From assembly GCA_963576735.1 (NCBI GenBank), contig OY755198.1, positions 9,534,535-9,598,534 on the forward strand: a stretch of 64,000 nt of DNA, written 5' to 3'. The notes under the pieces were generated by a model. It saw only the letters and a list, made by a program, of their open reading frames with translations, was not told the DNA's origin and did no database searches. A program made the position numbers and the translations under genes. Positions 22,675 to 33,763 of the stretch are shown here, one piece after another; the first letter of the stretch is position 1, and every line of letters begins with the position of its first letter. This DNA is from Bedellia somnulentella. Lineage: Eukaryota > Arthropoda > Insecta > Lepidoptera > Bedelliidae.

Positions 22675-22812
22675 CGCCCGATTTCTGAATTGAGTATTTC
22701 AGCTGAGAATAACTTAAGTATCGTTCTGTCGCATTGAAATCTTAACAACTGAATGAGACAAAACGATACTTAAGTCGTTCTCAGCTTGAATATTCAATTC
22801 AGAAATCGGGCG
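22675..22812. mobile_element. MITE-E palindrome, 138 bp, gene A intron 1
   Basis: The arms span most of the element: CGCCCGATTTCTGAATTGAG pairs with TTCAATTCAGAAATCGGGCG, with further pairing through CTTAAGTATCG. TAA flanks both ends. The copy at 49149 is the same length in inverted orientation. Confidence 0.75.
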
Positions 22813-23666
22813 TAAATCAGTTTTTTCGTTCGCTGCCTGAATTAAAATTTTGCTGAATACTTTTTATGTAAGTTACTTTAGTGGAAAATAGGGATTAGGT
22901 ATTTGTATATAGAATATAGTCTTCATGATAATTCAGGTTATTCTATGATGTTGTCTCAATATTTTGTTAAATTATATTTATGATATAGTTTGTTGCATAA
23001 AAGATGTGTTGTGAATTTATTTGGAGATACAAAATTGTAAATATAGCAAAAGTGGACTGTATTATTATTAGAAAACGTTAAAACAAGAAGCTTAAAGGCA
23101 AAAGTTCGAAGTCAGAGGAATAAAAGCGGATGTGTGAAAAGAATAATGAATCTGAAGGAAGGACGATAGAATTGGCAGGATTGTACAAAGTAGCTATTGA
23201 TATTACATGCCAGCCCGGCTAGTACGAGCGGTGTTTAAACTAGTTATCGCGTGGGATAAAGCAGCCATCTCTTATGCACTTACTTAGTATCGTATACTGC
23301 CATCTCATTCTAACCGTTATCGTGTCGATAAAATAGCGCTCGTGCTTGCCCTTCTCCAGTGTCCCTATAGTAGATAATGGCTAAAGTATGAGTAAATGTA
23401 AAGTAAGGCGTATTTTACCACGTTTCCATTCGGTGTCCGTTCTGTAAGTATACATAATCTTCGGTTATCTAAGATTATAATTCAGGATTACGTTTCATTA
23501 AATCACCAACCGTTTCTAATAAGTTTACCTTTGGTTATAACTTCATTCATTTTCTTGAGATTACACATTATGCAAGTATGACTTGCGTAAGACTTTTCAA
23601 TGATAATAATCAACAATTTCAGCAGTTTAGTTGGAAAGAAAGACGCGCTGTTAAAGCGTGAGAAGT

Positions 23667-24083
23667 CGTTTTTTATTCGATGCACAGAAACTGCGCACAA
23701 AAAAAAAGGTCACGTTACTTAAACGAGAGTATGGAATAAGCGTTTAAGCGCCATCTAGTGAGTGATATATAAACTTCCTCTTCTTCTATTTTCGTTTCGT
23801 ATCTTCGTTTTTTATTCGATGCACAGAAACTGCGCACACAAAAAAAGGTCACGTTACTTAAACGAGAGTATGGAATAAGCGTTTAAGCGCCATCTAGTGA
23901 GTGATATATAAACTTCCTCTTCTTCTATTTTCGTTTCGTATCTTCGTTTTTTATTCGATGCACAGAAACTGCGCACACAAAAAAAGGTCACGTTACTTAA
24001 ACGAGAGTATGGAATAAGCGTTTAAGCGCCATCTAGTAAGGGATATGTAAACTTCCTCTTCTTCTATTTTTCTTAGTGGTTTT
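23667..24083 (+). repeat. Three tandem 139-bp repeats in gene A intron 1
   Basis: The unit starts CGTTTTTTATTCGATGCACAG at 23667, 23806 and 23945. It includes AAGCGCCATCTAGTGAG and a pyrimidine run (CTTCCTCTTCTTCTATTTTC). Units 1 and 2 are almost identical and unit 3 has a few changes. No coding. Confidence 0.85.
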
Positions 24084-24202
24084 TATCATGATGCCACGCA
24101 TATGTACACTGTGCTCCTGAGTTGTGTTGATAATAACAATGATGATGACAACAACGTTCTCTTTTGGAACGAGTAAATAGGTTAAAATTATATTTAGTAA
24201 AA

Positions 24203-24638
24203 TAACATAACATAACATAAACGTTCACGCCGTTTATCCCCGAAGGGGTTGGCAAAGGTACCAATACTTCTGAACTCACATGGCAGCGCCATCTAGTGTC
24301 CAGAGAAGGTACCCACATTTTGCTTGGACAGTGTACTCACGTGATAGGGGGCAGGCCTATCGCCGTTTTGTACGAATACACTGTCACATGACTAAGTACA
24401 ACTCAGCCATGTGGGTTTCCTCACGATAGTATTTTCTAAGATTTTCACGATTGCACATTATAATTGAAACAACTATTGATTTTCCTCACGATGTTTTCCC
24501 TCACCGTTACCAATTATGATAAATTAACCACACATATGACTTTAGAAAAGACAAATTGGTGTAGGCCCGACCCAGGATTGGAACTCACGCCCTTCTGTTT
24601 ACGGGCGGGTGTTCTACCCATTGGACTATCATGTCGTC
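24203..24638 (-). mobile_element. SINE-B with internal insertion, gene A intron 1
   Basis: Full-length copy with about 50 extra bases at 24428-24480 between two CCTCACGAT repeats. Confidence 0.7.
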
Positions 24639-24880
24639 ATTTTAGTAAAATGTTTTGATAAATATCATTTTAAATGTGGCAGAAAATGACAGAGATGCAC
24701 AAGTGATTATCGAGAGTCTACCGATAATTTAATGAAATAGTTTTATTTTATAATGTTTGTATGATTTTATTGTCCCTTCATTTCAAATATGTGAACTAAT
24801 AAATATATCAATAAAGGTTGTATTTATCCCTGTTTCAGTATTTTCACGGCTGCCGTTAGAAGAGGTGTGAGCAGAAATAC

Positions 24881-24889
24881 ATGTATTAA
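24881..24889 (+). other. Minimal upstream ORF (Met-Tyr-stop) in gene A leader
   Basis: ATG TAT TAA occurs in exon 2, 35 nt before the main ATG. It is absent from the aligned leaders of genes B, C and D. A start-stop element this short can modestly lower downstream initiation, but there is no evidence here that it acts. Confidence 0.35.
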
Positions 24890-24915
24890 TTTATTTATTT
24901 AAATAGTCACCCGCC

Positions 24916-27900
24916 ATGGGATATATCAGTTTGATCTCTTGTAAGTACTATTTTTACTAGATTTTTAAAGTTATACATACATGCAGATTATTTAAACCTT
25001 GAAGTAAGCAATATAATTACTTGTGCGCTGAGAGATACTAACGCAAAGGCATAAATTTAATTATCTCTAAGTTTTTTACTACTAAAGAGCTTATTCCATT
25101 ACACTTTGTCGTTGCTGAATTCAGACGTCCTTCGAAGTTACTGCCGCAGACGCTTGTTATTCCACTACACAAATTTCAGTTTGAACGTTATTCCACTAGT
25201 CTGAATTCAGATTCTGTGGCTTTCAGATGTCTTCATTCAGACAAATGGAATAAGCTCTTTAACGTAACGTAACTTTTGAGAGAGAAAAAACATCTTTGTT
25301 GAAAATTTTGCTTAACTATTTACTTCTCCTTACCTGAAATCTCTAATAGGGATTATAATGGTTTGTCTTATCAAATGATTGAAATTTTGTTAAATCCTTT
25401 GGATCACTTTCTTTTATCCCATCGTTTAGATTCACATTAATTATCTTTCAATGAACAGCACACACTGTTTATCAGTGTTGCCTTGTTTTTCTTTTAAAGT
25501 ATACCTAATTGATCAGTGATTTCAGTTTTATTGTTTGAAACCTCACAATTGCCATCAAGTTATCTAAAATAATAAATATCCTTCTTTGTTAATTTAGCTG
25601 TGTAGTGTCGGCTTAGAATAGCACTACCCCATTTCTTCCGGTGGGTGTACGTAAGAGGCGACTAACGGTATTGGGGCTTTTAAGGGATTTTTGGGCGATG
25701 CGGTTAGAGACCCATCACCAACAACCTTTATTTCACCATTTTTTCCCCACGCAAATTCCAAAAGTGGCTGAGAAATTTCTGATTCCTCAGCTCTGGCTAC
25801 CTGATTTATAGCTGTGAGTATATGTATATGTTTGTTAATATAAAGAGATTAAAATGTCAAAGAGGATTAGATGCTAGTTTTTTGCCTCTTAAATAATATT
25901 AAATTATCTTATCCTTTTCAGGCTTTTTGGCAATTCTAGCTGCTACCATATGCTGTCCGCCGCCACGCGTAAGTAACGAATATTTTTTTCTTGTAATTTT
26001 TTATGTTAAGTTTCTATGAATCGGATTCTATTTGAAATTGTTAAAGTAAAAAAACAAGTTTTCAATTACATTTTTTAATCTACCTTCCGTGTTTGGTCTT
26101 TTCTTCAAGTCTGTATTACTTTAACTAGAAAAGTTCCGCTCGAACCGTATATTCAATGTATAGCCTATTCTGGATTTTATTATTTAAAATTAGAGAAAAA
26201 CTAAATGAACAAGTCAGTACTAAATTTAAGATTTCATTTGAAAATTATCCAAAGGTTACTGCAGAGGTACAATGGGTTGGGTGATATTTTAAAAGACAAT
26301 CGTGTGTCAGATTTAATAAATACTTCAAATGGTCTGTCCCGGAAAAAAATATTAATGTAAACAAGTATTTATATCAAGATATAGGTACATTATGCTGTCT
26401 ATCCAGTATCGAAGGATAAAAATAGTTTTAATCTTCAAGACATCTATTCTTTTCTCTTCAGGACCCGTGCAGCCCTTGTCATACTCCTGTAGTTCCATGC
26501 GCTCAGCCATGCCAAAAAGTTATACAAGTTATCCTTCTAAACGGATGTGAATCAGAATTACAGCAACTTATGCAAGAACTCAGCTGGTCTAACTCGAAGG
26601 ATGTTGCTGTAGCGTTCTACAATTTCAACGGTGGTGTTAATTTCTTGGGTAACATCGTCACAGGCTACTGGGATCTTCTTCAAAGACTTAATGACCATGA
26701 CTTCTTCTTTACGATCGATTCGGAAGGAGAGTACAATACAATGGTCGTCACTAAAGTAGGAAATCAACAGAGTATAGATTCAATGATTCATATTGTTAGA
26801 GGATTATCTAACGGTATGAATAGTGCGTCTGTCTTTTACGGAACTTCTCCTAGCTATATGTCAAGTTCTACGGGCGGTTCTGGTGGGACAAGAATTGTGT
26901 ATGCATCTCAACCATCAGGGAACGGATTTAGTTCAGCTGGAGGTTTTGGTTACAATATCGTTGGAAATGGTCAAAATATCAACAGTGCACAGTCAGCTCC
27001 TTGGTGGTCGAGTAATGGTGGATCAGGATTTAATATTCAATCGCAACCAACAGTTTCTTTAGTTTACCAACAACCGAGTGGATACTCTGGATCTACCGGC
27101 TATGGAGGATTCAACGGATATATTGGGCGCGGTGGATCATCAAATTTCGTTGGCGGAGGTGGATCGACTGGATTTATTGGGGGCGGTGGATCCACTGGAT
27201 TTATGGGAGGTGGTGGTTCTACTGGATTCATTCAACGTGGTGGATCATCTGGTTACTTAAACGGGGGCGGTTCTTCCAATTACATAAATGGTGGTAGCCA
27301 AAATGGTTACTTCGGAGGCGGTTCAACCGGATATTCCGGACTTGGTTATGGGGGTAGTAGTGGAATAAATAGATTCTCTGGGGGACTAGGCTACCTAGGT
27401 GGCGGGGGGTCGTCTGGTTACATGAGTGGTGGTGGTTCAACTGGATATATTGGTGGTGGTGGATCTGGTTATGGAAGTGGAACTTTCAACGGCTACATGG
27501 GTGGTGGTGGAATCACCAACTTCATGAGAGGCGGTGGATCGACCAATTATATTGGAGGAGGAGGGTCAAGCGGTTTTGGAGGTATTGGGTTAGGTGGCTA
27601 CTCGAGTGGACTAAGTAATTTTAGAGGTGGATCTTTAGGATATTTGAGCAGTAGTGGATCGTCTACAGGAGGAGGCTTTAATAGTCTTTTGGGAGGATCA
27701 GGTTATGTAGGAGGCGGATCTACCGGCTATGTTGGCGGTGGTGGGTCCACTGGTTATTTAAGAGGAGGTCTGGGAGGATATGGTTCAATGAGCAACGGTG
27801 GATTAACGTACTTAGGAGGTGGAGGTTCTACGGGGTACATAAACGGTGGTGTTTCATCGAACATCCTTAGAAGTGGTGGGTCCACTGGCTTTTCTGGCTC

Positions 27901-30781
27901 AGGAGGTTACGGTGGTAGTTTAGGTGGTTTCTCAGGAGGGCTAGGTCGCTGGGGTGGTGGTTTGAGTTCCATCGGTGGTGGAGGAATTGATAGGTACTCT
28001 AGTGGTCTAAATTACCTGGGTGGTGGTGGGTCTACGGGATACTTAGGTGGCGGTGGTTCAACCAGTTACATTGGAAGAGGATCAAGTGGTATTTCTGGAT
28101 TAGGAGGACTTGGATATGGCGGTGGGATAGGAGGATATTCAGGGGGTCTTAGCTACCTTAACGGTGGTGGATCTACCGGGTATTTAGGTGGTGGTGGTTT
28201 ATCTAACTTAATCGGTGGTAGTGGATCATCAAATTATATTGGCGGAGGAGGTTCAAGTGGGTTCTCTGGGCTGAGTGGACAAGGTAACATTGGAATAGGT
28301 GGCTACTCAGGCGGTCTTGGTTATCTAGGTGGTGGTGGTTCGACCAACTTCATAGGCGGCAGTGGATACTTTGGAGGAAGAGGATCAAGTGGGTTTTCTG
28401 GGCAAAAAGGACTTAGTAATATTGGACTAGGAGGCTACTCAGGTGGTCTTAGTTATCTAGGCGGTGGATCTGTTGGATATCTAAGCGGTGGTGGATCAAC
28501 AGGTTACTTAAGGGGAGGTGGCCAAACAGGTTTCTCCGGCCTTGGAGGACTTGGATATGGTGGAGCATCAACTGGTTACCTTAATGGTGGTGGATCTTCT
28601 AGTTTTATTGGTGGTGGTGGATCCACAGGTTATTCTGGACTTGGTGAATTAAGTTATCTAGGAGGGGGAATTTTGGGTGGTTATTCATCAGGCTTTGGTG
28701 GTGGATCCACAGGTTTCTCAGGTCTTAGTGGGTCAGGTTACATGGGAGGAGGCGGTTTAGGTGGTTATTCATCAGGCTTAGGTGGTTACTCAGGGGGACT
28801 TAGATACTTAAGCGGTGGTGGATCCACAGGCTACTCAGGACTTGGTGGATTAGGTTATTTAGGAGGGGGAGGTTCTAGTGGATATTCATCAGGATACGGT
28901 GGTTACTCAGGAGGGCTTGGATATCTAGGTGGTGGTGGATCCACAGGCTACTCAGGACTTGGTGAGTTGGGTTATATAGGAGGTAGCTCAGGTGGTTATT
29001 CATCAGGCTTAGGTGGTTACTCAGGGGGACTTAGATACTTAAGCGGTGGTGGATCCACAGGCTACTCAGGACTTGGTGGATTAGGTTATTTAGGAGGGGG
29101 AGGTTCTAGTGGATATTCATCAGGATACGGTGGTTACTCAGGAGGGCTTGGATATCTAGGTGGTGGTGGATCCACAGGCTACTCAGGACTTGGTGAGTTG
29201 GGTTATATAGGAGGTAGCTCAGGTGGTTATTCATCAGGTTTAGGTGGTAACTCAGGAGGACTTAGATACTTAAATAGTGGCGGATCCACAGGCTTCTCAG
29301 GACTTGGTGGGTCGAGTTATATAGGAGGAGGGGGCTTAGGGGGTTATTCATCAGGGTTAGGTGGTTACTCAGGGGGACTAAGATACTTAAGCAGTGGTGG
29401 ATCCACAGACTTCTCAGGTCTTGGCGGGTCGGGTTATATAGGAAGGAGAGGTTCTAGTGGATATTCATCAGGATACGGTGGTTACTTAGGAGGGCTTGGA
29501 AATCTAGGTAGTGGTGGATCCACAGGCTACTCAGGACTTGGTGGGTTGGGTTATATAGGAGGGGGTGGTTCAGGTGGTTATTCATCAGGCTTAGGTGGTT
29601 ACTCAGGAGGACTTAGATACTTAAGTGGTGGTGGATCCACAGGCTTCTCAGGTCTTGGTGGGTCGGGTTATTTAGTAGGGGGAGGTTCTCGTGGATATTC
29701 ATCAGGATATGGTGGTTTCTCAGGAAGAGTCGGTGGATCCACAGGCTACTCAGGGCTTGGTGGGTCAGATTATTTAGGAGGGGGAGGTTCTACTGGATAT
29801 TCATCAGGATTCGGTGGTTATTCCGGAGGACTTGGATATCTAAATGGTGGTGGATCCACAGGCTACTCAGGGCTAAGTGGACTGAGTTGTTTAGGAGGAG
29901 GAAGTTCACTTGGTGGTTGTGGATGCTCAGGAGGAAGTGGATCGACTGGTTATAGTTGTGGATGTGGTTCCAGTTATCCCAGTTGCGGTTGCGAATCAGC
30001 TAATTATTGGAACCAAGTGATGCCTTGTACAGAAACTATCTATATTCAACCAAGTTGCAGTTGCCCAGAACCCATAATTCCAGAACCTATTATCCCAGAC
30101 CCTTGTTACGTCCAACCCCAAGTAGTAATTTCTCCACCACCCCAACCCCCAGTTTTGTGGACAAACGTTATTGAATCTGAACAATTTTGTGTTCCTCAAC
30201 AAGTTGAATTTGTACCGGATCCTATTATTGTAGAACAACCAAATTATATCCCACAACCGTGCTATTGTATGAATCCTTCACCCATTATTTCCTATACCAT
30301 GCAGCCTCAACCAGACCCTTGTTATACCCCTCCTATTTATGATCCAGCTCCTAATTTTGGATGTAATTGCGGCTCACACGGATGCTCTGATAGTAGTCAA
30401 ATATCAGTCCTTTCACCTCTACCCTCATTCCCATTCTATGATTGCTTAAAACAAAATTCTGCTGCTTCAGGATGCGACAATTTCATCATTGTCAATACTG
30501 AATACCCAGGTCTATACCTAAAAGCATTTTATAATACCAACAAGGTTTTAAGACTGAAAACGTCCTATGAGATCGATGAAGTTTTGACGCTAAATTTTAT
30601 TCCTGTTGTAGAGAATAATGGTTATAATGTTCAATATTTTGAAGACTTAGCTAAGCAATATGTAGCTAAATACTTCGAAGAGCCAGTAGTACTAAGAGAA
30701 CCTACTACAGAAACCGTTTTAGTAGACTATGGCACTAATTTTAACAGCAAAGTTATTCTCTGGCCAATAACTATGTGTTAA
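24916..30781 (+). CDS. Silk-like gene A: large glycine-rich secreted structural protein
   Basis: The CDS has three coding exons: 24916-24940 (exon 2, which starts at 24839 after a TTTCAG acceptor), 25922-25968 (47 nt) and 26462-30781. All junctions are GT-AG and the phases join cleanly, giving 1463 aa. The start codon lies in the strong context CCGCCATGG. Residues 1-19 form a hydrophobic signal peptide (MGYISLISC then FLAILAAT). Residues 20-41 are Cys/Pro-rich. Residues 43-150 form a non-repetitive N-domain with conserved motifs LNGCESEL, FYNFNGG, FLGNIVTGYW and LNDHDFFF. Residues of about 160-1165 are Gly/Ser/Tyr repeats of the GGGGSTGYSGLGGLGYLG type, with almost no Ala or charged residues. 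Residues of about 1166-1347 are Cys/Pro-rich with CGC and CSCPEP motifs. Residues 1348-1463 form a C-domain (PFYDCLKQN, GLYLKAFYNTNKVL, FEDLAKQYVAKYFEEP). Terminal domains around a repetitive core resemble silk proteins in design, but I see no homology to a named silk family. An extracellular fibre, glue or coat role is inferred. Confidence 0.9.
25597..25838 (+). mobile_element. SINE-A1 in gene A intron 2
   Basis: Sense orientation. It ends CTGTGAGTATATGTATATG, 83 bp before the exon 3 acceptor. Confidence 0.75.
28761..29222 (+). repeat. Perfect 231-bp tandem duplication inside the gene A repeat region
   Basis: Units 28761-28991 and 28992-29222 read as identical at DNA level. The period of 231 nt (77 codons) keeps the frame. 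Each unit holds two higher-order blocks, one with YSSGLGGYSGGLRYL and one with YSSGYGGYSGGLGYL. Diverged versions of the same blocks continue to about 29870. Identity including silent sites points to recent unequal exchange or gene conversion. Confidence 0.9.
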
Positions 30782-30990
30782 ACACAGTGACAGCCTCCTG
30801 CCTCTCCTAAGAAACATAAAAGTTAACGTATTCTGAAACTTCTATTGACACTAGCCGTAAAGAAAAATCAGACACTAGATTAAATGTCGTCTTTCAAATT
30901 TTATTAACATTCTTGTTTATTTACAATAGTCTTGAGGAAAATGTATCGTTTTGTCATTTTTCTATGATTTTTAAAAGCATAAGGGACTGT

Positions 30991-30996
30991 AATAAA
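30991..30996 (+). terminator. Proximal polyadenylation signal of gene A
   Basis: AATAAA lies 210 nt after the stop codon in an AT-rich 3' region. A second AATAAA occurs at 31673-31678, beyond the palindromic MITE-F, so a longer 3' UTR containing that hairpin is possible. Confidence 0.55.
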
Positions 30997-31159
30997 AGAA
31001 AATATTTATTTTATAGACTGTAATAGTGCAATAGGTTAGTTTTGGTCATCTCATTATGGTCTTTTTTAATTTTGAAGCTTTAATATTACATCAAGGTTTT
31101 GCTTTTGATTTAAAAAAAAAAATTGTGATTTTTGAATATGTTAATTCTAGTATAGACCG

Positions 31160-31312
31160 TCCCCCTGATTATGTATCTTTAGCGACCGTCGATTGTGTCG
31201 CAAGTTGCACGATTATCGCTGTCAATGTCAAAAAAAGTTGTATGCAATTTGACAGCGACAATATGGCAACTTGCGACACAATCGTGGTTGCAAAAGTTAC
31301 GTAATCAGGGCG
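31160..31312. mobile_element. MITE-F palindrome downstream of gene A
   Basis: Two arms of about 46 nt pair imperfectly. The outer sequence reads CCCTGATTA on the left and TAATCAGGG on the right, and the inner arms meet as TGTGTCGCAAGTTGC and GCAACTTGCGACACA. There is no coding capacity. It lies between the two candidate polyA signals of gene A. Confidence 0.6.
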
Positions 31313-31910
31313 TGTATTAAAATCAGGCAGAGAACAATGATTGCAATGAACTTTAAGTGAATCTGAAAGTCCATAAAAATTTTTACTTAGTTTTACACTA
31401 TACATAAATTAATGTATTATTTTTTTCTAATAATTAATATCTGATGTATATAGTATAAAAACTTTCTAAAACTTAATTAAGTTATTTAACGAGTGATTAA
31501 TTTATTATTTAAGAGTTTTAATTTACTTTATTACAATAATAATTATTGATTGATGTATAACATGATAATGAAAGTCATACATAAATGTAAAAAAAATATA
31601 GTTTTAATAATTTATAAACTTGTTTAATTATTTAATTTATTGCTTTATATTGTAATTAAAATAAGTGAACTGAATAAACAAATATCAAATAATCATTATT
31701 TCATTACAAAACTAATTGTATACCATTTTTTATTCCCATTTCTTTTGTAGTTTTTTAAATTCTATCTGACACTTTTCCATGCAATCAATTTTAGAATTCC
31801 ATTGCCTACTAACGGAATAATCGCGTAACATACATACAATCAAATTAAGTACCTTTTTTTAAAGTCTGTCCAAAAGTCACCGCTCGCATATATATATACA
31901 TATGGCGGGT
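31313..31910. other. Intergenic, no gene recognised
   Basis: Very AT-rich. Carries the distal AATAAA of gene A at 31673-31678 and nothing else that I can support. Confidence 0.35.
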
Positions 31911-31914
31911 GGTA

Positions 31915-32396
31915 TACTTGGTATACTATGTTGGGTGTGGCAGAAGAAGCATGAAAGTAGAGTGAATGCAGTAGAAATGAGATCCCTCAGAAAAGTGTGT
32001 AAGGTAACGTTATGTGATCGTGTGAGGAATGATGTGATTCGTGAAAGGTGTGGTGTAAAAGATGATATTGTAAGAAAGATAGAAAAAGGAATGTTGAGAT
32101 GGTTTGGGCACATAGAGAGGATGGATGACAGTAAATTGGTGAAAGAGATATATAGAGCCAATGTGGAAGGTAATGTTAGTAGAGGACGACCTCGGAGGAC
32201 ACATTTGGATCAAATAGAACATGTGCTCAAAAAGGCAGGTGTCCGCAGTATGAAGAATAAAAGAGCATGTATGAAAAGATTGATGGATGTAAACGAAGCC
32301 AGAGAGGTTTGCCAGGATCGTACAAAGTGGCGATCGATAGTCTCTGCCTACCCCAATGGGAACTAACGGCGTGAGAATATGTATGTATGTATGTAA
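31915..32396 (+). mobile_element. RTE LINE 3' fragment
   Basis: 154-codon open frame from CWVWQKKHESRVNAVEM to SAYPNGN, with TATGTATGTATG tail. Very close to the 7.8-8.9 kb copy. Confidence 0.82.
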
Positions 32397-32606
32397 ACTA
32401 TGTGCCTCTTTGGTATTGAGCAAATTAAATTACGGGGATGTAGTGTATGGGCCTTGCCTTCTCGACCGTACAAAACGTCTCATACAAAGGGTACAGAACG
32501 CGTGTAATAGTTTTGCTACGATTTTGGTTCCAGATCGCATATTCCACCAATTCGGTATGCAAAGTTTTACTAAAGTTTTCTTGGAATTAAATCAAATAAA
32601 GCTATG
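32397..32606 (+). pseudogene. LINE RT C-terminal fragment
   Basis: Reads LCASLVLSKLNYGDVVYGPCLL then RLIQRVQNACNSF. It is the thumb-like region of the same LINE family as the EN-RT ORF at 36.7-38.6 kb. Begins exactly after the preceding (TATG)n tail. Confidence 0.6.
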
Positions 32607-32654
32607 ATGACCTTAATTTTATGAAAAGTTTCGAAGTTGTTGTTTACTGACAAA

Positions 32655-33635
32655 ATGATTACGTGCAGTGCCTGCAACTCAAATGTTATACGCATAGATG
32701 GCGTTAAGTGTCCTAAGTGTGATAATACTTACCACCGCAACTGTGTGAATATAGCGAGCGGAACATCTATTAAAAAAAACTGGAAGTGCCCGGAATGTAC
32801 CCGGTTTACCCCGCGAGATAACGGTGCTGAAACCCCAGTCAAGGGCGTTTACGTCGAACCGCTACCACAAGATGGAAAAACAACCAAACCAGGTGTGTCT
32901 CCTGAGACACAAATCGGGAATTTTGGTTCTGAGCTTCGCTCTTTTATGGAGGAACTTCGGTCAATGAGGGCGGACATTTTAGAATTTTGACGAGATTTTG
33001 CAGATATGAGAGCCGCTATATTGTTGCAGGACTCAAAGATTGAGGCTGTAAACAGACGGCTAGATGATATGGAGAAAAAAGCTGTTTCCGTAGATCGGAG
33101 TCAATCCACTATAGCACTAGAGGAGACTGTTCGTCTGCTGCAAGATCAACTACATGATCGGGTTGAAGAAATGTTGGCGTGTGATATCCAGCTATCCAAT
33201 ATCACGGAGCAGCCGGGAGAAAACGTTGTTCACGTGGTGAAGTTGGTTGGCGCCAAGCTGGGAATCACGTTGGACGAGCGCGACGTCGTCAGCTGCGAGC
33301 GGGTGGGGGCGCGGCGGGAGGAGGGGCGGCCGCGGCCTATCGTGGTACGGCTGGCACGGCGCGTCACGCGGGACGACGTGCTGCGTGCGGCGCGGGTTCG
33401 GCGCGGGGCCACCACCTCCGATCTGGGGCTGCCCGGGGAGCCGCGACGATTCTATGTGAACGAGCGGCTCACCCGGACTAACAGAATACTGTTCCAACAG
33501 GCACGGGAAAAAGCAAAGTCAGCCAACTGGCGGTACGTGTGGACTCGAGAGGGACGGATTTTCGTAAGACAAGTTGAGGGTAAACCATCGCAGCGCATAA
33601 GACGGGAATCAGATATCCCTAATATTTTTAAATAA
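32655..33635 (+). pseudogene. LINE ORF1: PHD finger, coiled coil, RNA-binding-like region
   Basis: The N-terminus has a PHD/zinc-finger pattern (CSACNS, CPKCDNTYHRNC, WKCPECTRF). A Pro/Thr linker and a helical region (FMEELRSMRADILEF) follow. A single in-frame TGA lies at 32988-32990. The frame continues open with a coiled coil (LLQDSKIEAVNRRLDDMEKK) and an L1-ORF1-like block (ERVGARREEGRPRPIVVRL, FYVNERLTRTNRILFQQAR, WTREGRIFVR). 33290-33440 is markedly GC-rich. Proteins of this type accompany CR1/jockey-group LINEs. Confidence 0.78.
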
Positions 33636-33763
33636 TATAGGGTTAGATTGTAATATTATTTTACATATAAAATATTACATTTTGTTTTTTATTTACGGTA
33701 GGTTTAGTCATCTTATTAATTGTATTGTAAAATTAGGCATCAAAATATTTTGTCGTTTATTAA

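Noticed and set aside
23667..24083. CRISPR-like array
   Set aside because: Units are 139 bp, contiguous and without unique spacers, in a eukaryotic intron.
29996..30256. Minus-strand ORF inside gene A exon 4
   Set aside because: It is the reverse of a Cys/Pro-rich coding region of gene A, which has clear paralogue support on the + strand.
26570..30781. Spider-type spidroin or fibroin heavy chain homologue
   Set aside because: The layout is similar, but there are no poly-Ala or GAGAGS blocks and the terminal domains show no residue pattern I recognise from those families.
33192..33497. Overlapping ORFs on both strands at the GC-rich part of LINE ORF1
   Set aside because: GC-rich sequence lacks stops in other frames; only the + frame of ORF1 has recognisable domain motifs.
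32655..33635. Host PHD-finger chromatin gene
   Set aside because: The PHD plus coiled-coil plus RNA-binding-like layout, followed by an endonuclease-RT ORF, is that of a LINE ORF1.
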